From contig SDVU01000175.1 in assembly GCA_016256075.1 (NCBI GenBank), positions 1 to 18,631 on the forward strand: DNA of 18,631 bases, given 5' to 3'. The notes beneath the pieces were generated by a model that was given only the letters and a program-made list of their open reading frames with translations, searched no databases and was not told the origin of the DNA. The translations under genes and the position numbers were made by a program. Source of the stretch: Dictyocoela muelleri. Lineage: Eukaryota; Microsporidia. Below, one piece after another: positions 1-9,745 of this stretch; positions within the stretch are counted from its first letter, which is position 1; every line of letters starts with the position of its first letter.

Positions 1-496
1 TAAAAGTATATAAGAAAATCTTTTAAATAAATTATGTTCTTACAAAATAGGTCTTATAAGTCTAGATTAAAGACTAAAGGTCGAGAACCGAATAATGAAA
101 AGTGTAGATCTAAATCTACCTTTCATAGAGACCTATTAGGGTTGTTCCTTATCATGGAACAACACTAATAATCATTAGAATGAAAAAATTATCTAGAAGT
201 CATGGTAAAACTATTGAGAATAACATTTAACAATATAAAATAAATTCATAATTTTTTTTTTGTATATACGTGTCATATATAAATAAATATTAAGAGTATC
301 TTATATTTTTAACTATTTTGTATTTTTACTGGAAAACATACTGGTCTATAGAACAGCAATTAAAATTACTATTGCATTATTAAATATTTAATCTAATATA
401 CATTTTTAATCGTACGCAACCTAATAATTAGGTAGCCGATTCTATCTTTGATAATTTAACTGTAAAAAAAATTTAAATAAAAAATTATCCTACATA
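1..496. other. AT-rich non-coding stretch
   Basis: No open frame of useful length and no recognisable domain is seen on either strand. The sequence is dominated by A/T runs. The only structured parts are two short inverted repeats near 104-119 and 135-169. Confidence 0.6.
135..169. repeat. Hairpin-forming inverted repeat
   Basis: Two 14-base arms (135-148 and 156-169) pair with a single mismatch around a 7-base loop. The core GTTGTTCC/GGAACAAC is perfect. A smaller inverted repeat, GTAGAT/ATCTAC, lies just upstream at about 104-119. The stem is followed by AT-rich DNA, not a T-run. It could be the core of a degraded foldback element, a transcribed hairpin or chance; nothing favours a terminator. 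Confidence 0.5.
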
Positions 497-562
497 ATCA
501 TATTATCATTAATTATATATTTACATTACAAAAAAAAAATAGACAAAAAAATTCGCTTTATA
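497..562 (+). repeat. Left copy of ~66-bp direct repeat flanking the foldback element
   Basis: This segment recurs in the same orientation at 1439-1505 with only a few differences, mostly in A-run length. Both copies begin ATCATATTATCATTAATTAT and end in CGCTTTATA. The two copies lie immediately outside the arms of the inverted-repeat element between them. They behave like a target-site duplication but are far longer than the 2-11 bp usual for DNA transposons. Confidence 0.85.
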
Positions 563-570
563 AAAATATC

Positions 571-890
571 AGTGTGCATCAACTCGCCGCGGCGAGTTGA
601 TGCACTGCTCAAATATTGGCAAAAATTGCTTTCTTGCATCACTCGCCGAGGAGGAGAGTTGATGTGGTATTTTTATTGTTTAAAATATAATATGTCGCGC
701 GCTGTGCACTATACGCACATCGTTGTATTTTCTATGCTGCACGAGAAGTCGCTGAAGGCTAGTTCTCTTAACTCGCCGAAAGCGCAGCTCGAGCTCATCG
801 CGAGAACTAGCCAAGAAAATTTTTTAATAAAAAAATATAGCAATGTCTTATTTTTAACAAGAATATTTATTTCTAACGTTACTTTGACAC
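571..890 (+). repeat. Left arm of foldback element
   Basis: Aligns with the reverse complement of 1119-1438. Shared landmarks in order are the GCATCAACTCGCC terminus, a TTTTTATTGTTTAAAATATA stretch, GTCGCG, GCACATCGTT, GCACGAGA and an AATTTTTT tract. An open frame runs through the arm, but the arm-to-arm differences change amino acids freely, so I do not treat it as a gene. Confidence 0.85.
574..605. repeat. Perfect 32-bp GC-rich palindrome at the foldback terminus
   Basis: The first 16 bases (GTGCATCAACTCGCCG) are followed directly by their exact reverse complement, with no spacer and a CCGCGG centre. In DNA this AT-rich it stands out. The opposite end (about 1402-1434) keeps a decayed version with the CCGCGG core. 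Its position at the outer edge suggests a transposase-recognition terminus or a cruciform-forming end. Confidence 0.9.
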
Positions 891-1118
891 TATTTTTAGA
901 AAATTTCTATAAATTGCCAAATATAAATGTCGAAGTATAATAAAAATTTATTTATATTGTTTTATATACATATTGTAGAAATCAGTTTTTATATAAACTT
1001 TATAATCCGTTTTTCATGAAAATACTACTTCTAAAATATGTACATAAAAGAATTTAAAGAATTTTTTATTATACTTTTACATTATTTTATTTGGTAATTT
1101 GTATTTTTTTCCAAGATG

Positions 1119-1438
1119 GTGTCTAAGGAACATTAGAATTAAATATTATTGTCAAAAATAAGAAATTCTATATTTTTTACAAAAAATTTTCGTGGCGAGT
1201 TATTGCGATAAGCTCGCGCTGCGCTCGCGGAAAGTTTACGAGAACTCGCCCTTAGCGAAATCTCGTGCTGCATAAAAAATTTAACGATGTGCTTATAGTG
1301 CGCAGCCCGCGACATATTATATTTTAAACAATAAAAATACAACATTTACTCCCCTATGTGGCGAGTTGATGCAAAGAAGCAATTTTTTTCTGAATTTGAG
1401 CAGGTCATTACCTTGCCGCGGGGATTTGATGCGCAGCC
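1119..1438 (-). repeat. Right arm of foldback element
   Basis: Inverted partner of 571-890. Read on the minus strand it keeps the same order of landmarks but has lost perfect symmetry in its terminal palindrome. Short length differences relative to the left arm lie mainly in A/T runs. Confidence 0.85.
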
Positions 1439-1505
1439 ATCATATTATCATTAATTATATATTTACATTACAAAAAAAGAAATAGACAAAAAAAATCGCT
1501 TTATA
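1439..1505 (+). repeat. Right copy of ~66-bp direct repeat
   Basis: Same-orientation copy of 497-562, starting at the base after the right arm ends. Differences from the left copy are confined to one or two substitutions and the length of A-runs. It is therefore much better conserved than the two arms it brackets. Confidence 0.85.
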
Positions 1506-1899
1506 GAAAAAATAAAATATGTATATAGGATATGTCTATACGCATCATGTAGCAAAAACACTAACCATCTACAGAACATAATTAAAATGTATAGATACCC
1601 CAATTTGTAATTCTATTTTATTCAGGACTCTTATACTGACAACTCGATATGCATAAAATAAAAAAAACGAACATGTAAGTTATATTAATGTATACATCTT
1701 ATTTATAATAACCAATGCTTAATTTTTATGTAAAACGAAAAAACTAAATAATTTAATACTTAAAATGTTTATATAACCAATAATGAGAAGAATATATTTA
1801 TCTAAATTACCGTTATATTAAAAAACATAATAAGTTTTTCAAGTATTCTTAAATAAATATATAAAAATATGTTTATTTGGGGTATTCTAATATAACAGA
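1506..1899. other. AT-rich non-coding stretch
   Basis: No coding signal on either strand. A short inverted pair, ATACCCCAA near 1596 and TTGGGGTAT near 1877, is present but too short to define an element. Base composition becomes clearly less AT-rich just after this stretch, where the LINE fossil begins. Confidence 0.5.
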
Positions 1900-2049
1900 A
1901 ATACACAGCTAAACACGACAAAAAAACAGCAAGGTCGTTTACATGATATCCACATTAACCCTGTCAAAATTCATCAAACTTCTAGTCTAAGACCTTTAGT
2001 TCATGGAAGTCTTATTATTTAGGACAAAATCACTGCCGACGAATTTGCA

Positions 2050-3965
2050 TACTATTCAAAAGGCACAGTAAAGTTAGAAACAGACGCGATTGAAATTGTA
2101 GCTTTAAATTTACAGGTACATCCATCTCCTTTCTAAAAAGAAACTGATCATTGTCGCCTTGTGACAAAGATTTGTTAAGTCTGATGACCATATAAATGCA
2201 GGGCTGACCGAATCTTCAGCAATAAAACATCTTTGAGCGAGACACGAGTTAAATAATACCGCTTATAAAAACAGAATAAAAATAGAGCGATCATTTTGAT
2301 ATTTTCCACTAAATAAGCGGGCTATTCATAGATTTCAGAATACAGCTGTAACAGCTCGCTGTTAAACCATCTTAAACATGATTCTGAAATTAGCGACGCA
2401 TTAGCTTTTGAAATAACCCATTGTACTTACACTCCAACTTCGACATACCGGAATAATCCTTGTTCAAACTCACCAGATTACCGTAAAGTTTTAATTTTAC
2501 GTCGAAGATGGTTTGAAAAGCGTTTATATATATGCAAGCGAGCTTTGAAAATATAAAACAAAATTAAATATAACCAGATACGTTTTTAAAAGACTGTTTG
2601 GCCCTTTTTAGTCTCTGTCATCCAAGTGGTTCTTCTGCCAATAAAATCAATAGATAATAAATTTGCCATTTAAGTTTTAGGCTAAGTCCACAACGCGTAA
2701 AGCTCTGATTCGTGCCACTACTCTTCGGATTAACGACGATTAAAAATTCAGTTTTTAACGCGACGGCTTTACAGAAATTGGAGTGTGCGATAATGTTTCT
2801 TTAATAACAATATCGACAACTTTATCTAGACGTCGAACTCTGAGTTAGATATTCCCTAAATCTTACAACGTATATAGATATCAACGTGCGAAAACACAAT
2901 CAATAGTGTTTTCCCTAGCTGCAAAACATATTTTTTACTTAGGAATACTAAATTTCTGAATAATTCTTGCGGAGTTATATTTCCTATCAGTTATGCTAAA
3001 GGAATCGTTTACATTCTTATCGATCGACTTCATGCTAATATACACATCCACTCTCGGCAACACAGATACAACTAAAATAATGAATTTGCTCTACCGTGTT
3101 TCACGATAAGATTTACACAATTCTCAATCTATCGCCATATATAGCAAAAACAACAGTCATCAACTCTGGGGAGATTTTACTCTATTTTATCCGACGACTC
3201 TGCATGTATAACAGCGTAATCAGCAAATAAAAGTTCTGTTATACTTTAATTCTTAATGTATATACCATGGATTTTATCAAGATGTCATCATGTACAGGTT
3301 GAAAAGAATAGGAAAATTAGACATATATGCCTAACCATAACGACATACAAAAATGACTCACGTCCGAAATCGTTATTTTATTTTTTTTTTCACGAAAGAC
3401 TTTGTATTTTTTGAAAAGCGCTCTAATGGAACGATGAAATTTTCTATGAAAACCTCGACGATTTTATTTGAAGAGAATACCTGCATGTGATACTCTGTTA
3501 TATGCTTAGAAAAATCAATAAAATAAGTGAAAAATGGTTTTTCTTTTGATTTGTCTCCTCTTCAGAATATAATAAAGAAACGTCGCCAGAAATACAATTC
3601 TCTATAACGTCTAAACCAGCTTTGCTATTATGAAAACTTTATTCTCCTCACATATTACAGGAAATATATTATTCGCCCCTTACTAATAAGTTAACTTGTG
3701 ATATTGATAAGTGAAATTTCTCAATAGAGATTACAGCTCTCTTTTCTCTTTCTTATGAACTAGAACTATCACTGGGTTGCCCATGGTCGGAGTAAATTGT
3801 CCTCTTTTAAATATAGAGGTAAGTAGATTGAAGAGGGAACAGTAAAATATTTTCTTATATCAGATGACTTCTTGATTTTATCTCCAGAATTCTACTGGAA
3901 TCCTTCAATCCCTGATGCCTTTCCTAATTGAGTGCAATTAGGGACAACGAGTACTCCGGACTAGT
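2050..3965 (-). pseudogene. LINE reverse transcriptase and C-terminal region, pseudogene
   Basis: Minus-strand translations show, in order: ASGIEG followed in another frame by IPVEFW (about 3925-3890, the finger region); VHKKEKRE (about 3760-3735, like the HKKG..NYR motif); YFIDFSK (about 3526-3505, motif A, normally FIDFSKAYD); MSNFPILFNLYM (about 3330-3290, like the QGC.SSP.LFNLY motif); and LLFADYAVIHAES (about 3230-3190, motif C). Motif C normally reads FADD, so the second catalytic Asp is Tyr here. Further coding-like stretches continue to about 2050, including a ~25-residue open run around WFNSELLQLYSEIYE (about 2360-2300). Each motif lies in a separate short frame, so the gene is dead. 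The order and wording of the motifs are of LINE type, not LTR type. An endonuclease domain was not identified. Confidence 0.72.
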
Positions 3966-6240
3966 TAAGACTTTCTTCTCAGCGATTAAGAGCGTCATTA
4001 AACATCTGAATTTATAATAATAATATTTTATCTCACTATGTAATGATTGGTCATCGCTGATCTTTCGGAAATGTTCTTCTTGGTTTCACTGATCTCTTCT
4101 CGTATAGTAACATCTCCCCTAATTGTTAGAAAAACGGTAAATAGACCTCATGTATTTCTATCAGCCCCTGAACGAATCAAAGACCACAGTTCAGCATCTC
4201 ATTTTTCATAAATGCCATTATCATTATACGTATATAACCTCTTGCCGTTTCTTAAGATCTTCTATTTTCATAGAGTTCGAAGCTTTATAAATTCTGCCTA
4301 AGTCTACGCATTGACTTCACTGTCGTACAAGGCACGTAATCCTTACGTTTAAATATCGCAATCCTGTTCTTTTAGCTACTTAAAGTTCGTCGCTTTTCTA
4401 TTTTATGTCGCAAAAAATTTTGCTTGAAAAAGATACCTTCATTTGCGCCTGAAAGTACTGACGAATTTCTCTATAACAGTCAGTACCGGATATTCTATTC
4501 CAATTTAAGTAGTTATCGATGACCTCATAGATTTTGGATTTATTGATCTTATTTCTATCATAGATATAAACTTTTTTATGGGGTTTAAAATGCCGTTTTA
4601 TATGTAGCAACCACTGTATAACGTTAAAGATACCAACGGGTATATTCTGTTGGTAAAATATTATACTTCTCTATACACGCAAAGAACTCTATACATCTTC
4701 CCATGGGTCCCAAGTTGTTACCTCAGGTCGTAAAACTAAAGTAATAACGCCATAATTTCGATATTACGCCTAATGAGTATAAATTGGTCAAACTGTTCAT
4801 GGATCATGTTAAAATTTCAAAGACAAAATATCTCGTCGAACCTCGAATTAATGTTTTATTTTTACAGGGAGAAGAAGCTAAACTTCCAAGACTGATTTCC
4901 TCATCTCGCCCGCATAAGAAATATAAACGTATATCACCAGATGTGTAAACAGATTTTTTATTTGATCCAGGCACTGCAAAATTCCTGATAAGAAATTATC
5001 ATCAGCTTTGTACTCGATAAGCTTAAATACAGAATCATTACTAATCGCCAAAGCTACACATCGCGATCCTTCACTGCACGACGTCCGGTATAATCGTCGC
5101 GAAGCCAGGTAAGAAAACTTTTCTTTTTTTTTGGACAAGAATTTTGCGCAGACCTACATTAAATAATGTTTCTATGTCGAGTTGCAAACACAGGTCTTAT
5201 CTTTTACTATCTGCATCGTTTATATTCAGGGGCACTGCTCTGAGTATGTCTGAGACATTTATTATCAGCTAAAAGGTTGTTTTCTTACAATTCTCACGCT
5301 ACTTAGTAAAGAGCTTGTCATTAAAAAACGCATCGTCGATCTTCCTGATCATTGCATCCTTATTACTCTCATAACTTGAACGGCCATCGTTAAAGCCGAA
5401 ATGCGCATCGTTTTTATCATACTCTCTTCGAGAGTTCGAGAAGACAGCGGTATTATAAAGAACAAACAACACGAAGACTTTGTAGATAAACTAAATTGTT
5501 TTACAAGCCCTGTCTAACAGCCTTATTTAATGTTTGTGAATGTTCATATGATAGGTCTTGTAAAGCAGGGTAGTATGAGTACATGAGCTCGTCTATTGGT
5601 TCTTTATAATACCACTGAGTTAATAAATACTCCAAACATATATACTTCGTAGCTTTCACATAGAACAGACATTAGAAAAAGTCTCTTGGTTTGTAAGAAT
5701 TCACTATAAATAGTATTTGCCCTTACCATTTGACCCGATATAGTGCGAACTGAAGGCTTATCTCAAATGGGGCTAGCCTTAGAGCATTGACATTGAATTC
5801 GATCTCAATATTATATTCCTCATATGGTGATTAAAGATATGAAAAATCCATCGAAAGAGCACAGGAGAGCTTGAATAAAACCAGAGACTCAATTATTGGC
5901 TGATATTTCTACTAGGATTTTTAATAATCCTACATGCATAAACATCGACAGGTAATGCTTCCTGCCTTAAGAACTGCTCGAAAGTGACTGACTCGTTTTC
6001 CTCTAGTCTTCAAATTATACAATCTTGACCTTGTTATCATCGAAATGTATAATCTAGGCAAGACTTGCATACTTGGTAGAATGTAATGCTTCCAGGAATA
6101 TTTCTCTCCATATTTTATTTTTGGTAACATTGTTAAATTGCTACTTGGCACCTTAAGTTTTTTTTTTCGTTCCTTTGCTTTTGACGAGGGCAGTCTGCTG
6201 CTTGTCACTAATATTTCTAGATGAAGAAAGCCTAATATTC
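3966..6240 (-). pseudogene. Coding-like remnant upstream of the LINE reverse transcriptase
   Basis: This stretch has the same strand, composition and style of decay as the reverse-transcriptase block and most simply represents the N-terminal part of the same LINE. Open pieces lie at about 4398-4664 (including YLNWNRISGTDCYREIRQYF), 4878-5138 (including SYLASRRLYRTSCSEGSR), 5302-5490 (63 codons, including EYDKNDAHFGFNDGRSS) and about 6045-6130 (including KIWREIFLEALHSTKYASLA). I recognise no domain: no clear zinc finger, Myb or apurinic endonuclease motif. It could instead be a separate decayed gene that lies next to the LINE. The assignment rests on continuity alone. Confidence 0.4.
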
Positions 6241-6640
6241 TTCTTTATAGTGACTCTTTGGTCGGTTCTTTGCGTCGGATACTCGAAATCCTCTATCTTG
6301 GACACTCATCTAACCCTTTTTTTCGTGTATATCACTTGCCTGAAGAGCAATGACTCTTCCACTATTTTCGTCAGTCACTTTAAACTGTCATTTTATCATT
6401 ACTAATAATTTTTGACAAAAGTCCTTGTATGAACTACGGTTATAGGTTCTGCCTATTTGACCTTCCCCTTCACCGTTGCATTCACATCTAATGTTTCACG
6501 CTTTCACTAGTTACATGACTTATGAGATGCAATTAGACGAGTCAGAATGAACATTTCTACGCTTTTAAAAAAATTCTTGCGAGCTTCTAAGTATTCTAAG
6601 TAATCCAAGCTTCTTAAAAATGACCAGATAAATAAGTAAG

Positions 6641-7396
6641 TGATTGTTCTTTTTCGATTATGATATGGTCTGTTTTTGTTACAAACATAGGATATCTACA
6701 CTCATAACATTTAAAAAGTCACAATCTGTATCACCACAGTTTTTATCTTCTGATGATTTTTGTTACGCAGTTATTGTAATAAAAATGGGATCATTTAAAA
6801 AAAAAGACAATATGCAAATTTTTACGCGTTTAGAATTTTACCTCTGGATACACTATATGAATATACAATCCAATATCTATTGGTTGCATTGTCGAAGTAT
6901 CCATTTTTCCCATATTGTTCAATATTAAAACAAGCTCCTCAATAAAGACACTGTAGCCAAGAATTAAACACAATAAATTTCCGCATATACAAAGAATTTA
7001 CTGTCTAAAATGTTATAATGTTCTGCCCTAACGAATTATTAGAATAAGTTTGAGTGCCAATTTTTCTGAAAGCAGCTTAAAAATTTCATTGAAAATTTGG
7101 ATAGGAGTTCTATAGAAAATAAAGACAAAAATAGTACTACTCGTATAATGGCGGATCTTTCTATATAAAAATCCATTTTTAATAGAAATCTCCGCTGCTA
7201 TTCATATGAAAAATAAACATTTTCGTCTTAAAATATTAAAATAAGGTGTATAAGACATAATTTTATGATTGTTGTGAGGGTTTTTTTCATAAATCTAAGT
7301 ATCATATTATAAACAACATCGACGACTTATATGAGTATTTAATATTTTATACCTGCTTACAACATATCATATATTTGTTAAAAGTAATTTTTTGAT
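6641..7396. other. AT-rich stretch with one hairpin
   Basis: A 94-codon open frame on the plus strand (6644-6928) has no recognisable domain and looks like chance in AT-rich DNA. The only structured item is the inverted repeat at 7150-7197. Confidence 0.5.
7150..7197. repeat. Imperfect inverted repeat (hairpin)
   Basis: GGCGGATCTTTCTATATAAA is followed almost at once by an imperfect inverted copy ending AGAAATCTCCGCTGC, with a loop of only a few bases. GC-bearing ends on an AT-rich stem resemble a solo or shrunken foldback terminus. It does not follow a convincing gene, so a terminator role is unsupported. Confidence 0.45.
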
Positions 7397-7642
7397 ATGA
7401 AAGTATTCCCATTATTTTATAAATGTGCGAAATTTGTGATTGTAAAACATGGCATTTCCGACGAATATGCTAGTTACAGAAGAGTTATCTATAGTTATGT
7501 ACATGTAAGATTCAACTATAATCCGAGGTTCTCTAATCCCGAACCGGCGTCTAAACACAAAAATCAAACCAATATCGAACCTAAAAAACAAAAAGTTTCA
7601 AGTTTAAAAGAGTACACAGAGAACATATGCAATTATATTTAG
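7397..7642 (+). CDS. Small hypothetical ORF, 81 codons
   Basis: I do not recognise this product. The frame opens with MKVFPLFYKCAKFVIVKHG and is hydrophobic at first. It then becomes basic and polar toward the end (SKHKNQTNIEPKKQKVSSLK), with no signal peptide or membrane segment that I would trust. It contains more GC-bearing codons than the surrounding DNA, including a CCGGCG stretch near 7545, which hints at real or formerly real coding sequence. It could be a small host protein, the tail of a larger decayed gene or chance. No promoter or partner gene is visible. Confidence 0.3.
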   Translation: MKVFPLFYKCAKFVIVKHGISDEYASYRRVIYSYVHVRFNYNPRFSNPEPASKHKNQTNIEPKKQKVSSLKEYTENICNYI

Positions 7643-8230
7643 ATGATTTTATATTGCAGAATAAGTGCACATATGATATTTTGTTGCTCTCAGTGTTTTT
7701 ATCGGAAATAAACAGATAAATAATTATTAGACATTTTTTTAGCATTGTTTGTAATTTTTAAAATGTTGGTATTTTATTACTTAAGTAAAATTTTATTTCC
7801 ATTTTTTAGTTAATACATTATTTGAGAATGTTACATAGATATAATGACAAACAAACTATTTTTCATTTTACAAATATATTAATAATATTCTAAATTAATT
7901 AATACAATTGTTTATTTTATTAATATCATATATATACAATAGTTTACAAAATTTTATAATAATAAGAAAACCGTTTTTTTTAATTCTTAAACACTATGTT
8001 ATTATAGAATTTGTAAATTATTAAATTTTATTAACTTATATAAATTTTTATTTAATAAATATTTATTAAAATTTATAATCAAATTTATTTTAAAATTACA
8101 TAAATACCTGTATTAAAAAATACAATAGATTTTTATTATTGATAATAACATTAATATATCTATTAAAATGCAAATTTTAATATAATTGATCATATAGATT
8201 TTATGATTTAAAAAAAATAAATCATTTATA
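7643..8230. other. Extremely AT-rich non-coding stretch
   Basis: Mostly A/T with few G or C bases, no open frames and no repeat structure beyond simple A and T runs. It ends at the TA dinucleotide (8229-8230) that flanks the next element. Confidence 0.6.
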
Positions 8231-8445
8231 ACCCTTTTCATTCTTATAGTCTAACTTTTTGCATTCTTATGTCCAACAATTCATTCTTATAGTTTAACTT
8301 TTCATTCTTGGTGTCCAAATTTTATATTCTTATAGCCCAACTTATTTATTTTTATAGTCAAATTTTTAATTCTTATAGTCCATTTTTTCATTTTTATAGT
8401 CCAACTTTTTTTTATTTTATAGTTTAAATTTATAATCTTTTGATC
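8231..8445 (+). repeat. Left terminal array of ~22-bp repeats (about 9 copies)
   Basis: About nine diverged copies of a 20-24-bp unit with consensus near CATTCTTATAGTCCAACTTT. TTATAGTC is the most constant part, and spacing is close to two helical turns. The array faces the inverted array at 11592-11811. Repeated subterminal sites of this kind usually bind transposase; that role is inferred. Confidence 0.85.
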
Positions 8446-8483
8446 CTTTTTTAAAAATAGAAGACCATTTTAACCCTTATAAA

Positions 8484-9394
8484 ATGAATAATGATTATAA
8501 TGACCAAATAAATGTAAAAAGGAATTTAGATAATAATAATATGTCAGTGGTAGGAGGTAGGAGAGCTGATCATGCCATGTCTAGAAACATGATTGAAAGC
8601 TTTTTTAATCTTCTTCGAAGATAAGTATCATTATCCGATATAGCACCAATTCTAGATGTTATACGTAAAACAGTAGAGCGACTGTATACAAGATATCTTA
8701 ATGGCGAATTTAAGAACTTTAAGGATATTAAATCGGCTGGAGATAGAAGAAAAAAGTCGAAAAAAAATATCATTTACAATAAATATAATAACATCCGAAA
8801 TAAGTGTATCGCTTAGTATAAGTCCCAAATCATGTGCGGAAAAACATGGGTGCTATATCCACAGACAAAATTTTTCTTTTTCTTACTCATGCGTATTATA
8901 AAAAAGATGGACTATAAAAGGAAAACGCAACCTTGGTATCAATTAAGAAAAATAGCGATCTAGCGAGAAAAAAAAATTTCAGTATGCTTCTTCTTATGTA
9001 AATAACATAGTTGCATAAGTTTTTTTTATTGATGACAGAGTTAAAACGTGTATTTGTCCCATAAATTAGGATATTCTTCAATAAACACCAATGTTGCGGA
9101 AACGTTGCTTATTCCAAGGGCACTAATATTCCCTTGCTGTGTGATATAAGCATACAAAATATAATTGCATATGTTATTAAAGTAGAAAGCTTTAAATATC
9201 AGATATATGCAGATCATTACCATGAAACACCAAGAATTATTATCCACAGCAAGAAAATATACGTTATTTAAAACGCTGCAATACATAAAACAAGAGATGT
9301 AGCAGAAGATTTTGCTAGCTGGAATTACATCTAAAAATTTATAATCCTTATTCTTCAGCTCAACCCTATTGAAGAATTTTTTACTAATCATTAA
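8484..9394 (+). pseudogene. Tc1/mariner-like transposase, pseudogene
   Basis: The frame opens at ATG 8484 just inside the left array. An N-terminal helix-turn-helix is clear: SRNMIESFFNLLRR, then VSLSDIAPILDVIRKTVERL, then LNGEFKNFKDIKSAGDRRKK. In the same frame KMDYKRKTQPW resembles the stretch before the catalytic domain. The first catalytic Asp lies in FFIDDRV (9022-9042, different frame). GNVAYSKGTNIPLL (from 9098), NAAIHKTRDVAEDF and LQLNPIEEFF (to about 9382) follow in a third frame. The second Asp, expected just before NAAIHK, is a TAA stop at 9269-9271. The third acidic residue is the Glu of NPIEE (9371-9376), about 34 residues on, as in DD34E enzymes. There are stops at 8622, 8814 and 9269, among others, and at least two frame changes. 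A functional copy would cut and paste the element at TA. Confidence 0.8.
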
Positions 9395-9710
9395 GGCTCG
9401 TGTGAGATAATAGGAATAAATATATTTAAAACTAAACTTATATCTGCCATAGAAGTAATTTTATCTTCTGTTTATTTTTTATTTAAATAGATATTTTTCT
9501 TTAGAGACGTTAGTTTGAAAGCAGCTGCAAGAATAATTTTTTATAATTTTTTAATTCTTTTATGTTTTATTATTAGCAGCCAGTTGTTAGCAAAAAATGA
9601 TTTTTAACACAAACTTTTATAAATTTATTCATTAATATCTAAATGTAAATGGCTCCCAATAAAACACGCCTCATTGAGTTATAAAACCTAAAATATTAAA
9701 GCACAAAAAG
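9395..9710. other. AT-rich stretch after the mariner transposase
   Basis: No coding signal. It probably represents the 3' part of the mariner element that lies before the nested unit, but I have no second copy to confirm this. Confidence 0.4.
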
Positions 9711-9745
9711 GCATTTTACTCGAACAGCGCAGACGAGTTGATGTG
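9711..9745 (+). repeat. Degenerate copy of the foldback terminal palindrome (left)
   Basis: Matches the 574-605 palindrome, best in its inner half (CGAGTTGATGTG against CGAGTTGATGCAC). The outer half and centre are eroded. The GC-bearing words stand out in the surrounding AT-rich DNA. Confidence 0.55.

Larger units (their letters stand above)
571..1438. mobile_element. Foldback (long inverted repeat) element, ~870 bp
   Basis: Two arms of about 320 bp (571-890 and 1119-1438) are inverted copies of each other, separated by a ~228-bp AT-rich centre. The arms are unusual for this window because they carry GC-rich islands with repeated ACTCGCC/GGCGAGT words. No transposase is present, so the element is non-autonomous (foldback or MITE type). 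A ~66-bp direct repeat abuts both ends. The arms have diverged by roughly a fifth of positions by eye, so the copy is not recent. Similar terminal words recur at 9711-9745 and 11345-11377 around a Merlin-type transposon, which could have supplied the transposase. That link is inferred. Confidence 0.85.
1900..6640 (-). mobile_element. Decayed LINE (non-LTR retrotransposon), minus strand
   Basis: This block is visibly less AT-rich than the DNA on both sides and has coding-like texture on the minus strand throughout. Stops and frame changes are so frequent that no frame stays open beyond about 90 codons. Reverse-transcriptase motifs typical of LINEs appear in the right order between about 3950 and 3190, reading leftwards. 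No terminal repeats were found and no clear 3' tail or target-site duplication is visible. Both limits are set by the composition change and are approximate. The ~4.7-kb length fits a LINE with a single long reading frame, but I cannot assign the clade. Confidence 0.7.

Noticed and set aside
1-200. tRNA or other structured RNA gene near the small hairpins
   Set aside because: The two hairpins do not combine into a cloverleaf and there are no conserved T-loop or A/B-box words.
572-940. 122-codon open frame over the left foldback arm, with a related 68-codon frame in the right arm (1139-1345)
   Set aside because: The similarity of the two peptides follows from the arms being inverted copies. 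Differences between arms mostly change the amino acid, so there is no sign of protein-level constraint.
1594-1885. Short inverted pair ATACCCCAA / TTGGGGTAT as ends of a small element
   Set aside because: Only about 9-11 bases match and there is no further arm similarity or target duplication.
5930-6208. 92-codon minus-strand frame
   Set aside because: A neighbouring minus-strand frame (KIWREIFLEALHSTKYASLA) has more protein-like content over the same bases, so this one is probably a shadow.
1900-6640. LTR-type retroelement
   Set aside because: No long terminal repeats were found at the block's edges, and the reverse-transcriptase wording (FIDFSK, SxxPILFNLY, LLFADxAV.AES) is of LINE type.
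6175-6928. Plus-strand frames at 6175-6405 and 6644-6928
   Set aside because: The first is antisense to the coding-like strand of the LINE block. The second has no recognisable content and lies in AT-rich DNA where frames of this size arise by chance.
8896-9391. Minus-strand frames at 8570-8773, 8896-9081 and 9041-9391
   Set aside because: All are antisense to the mariner-like transposase remnant, whose plus-strand motifs (helix-turn-helix, FIDD, NAAIHK, NPIEE) are convincing.
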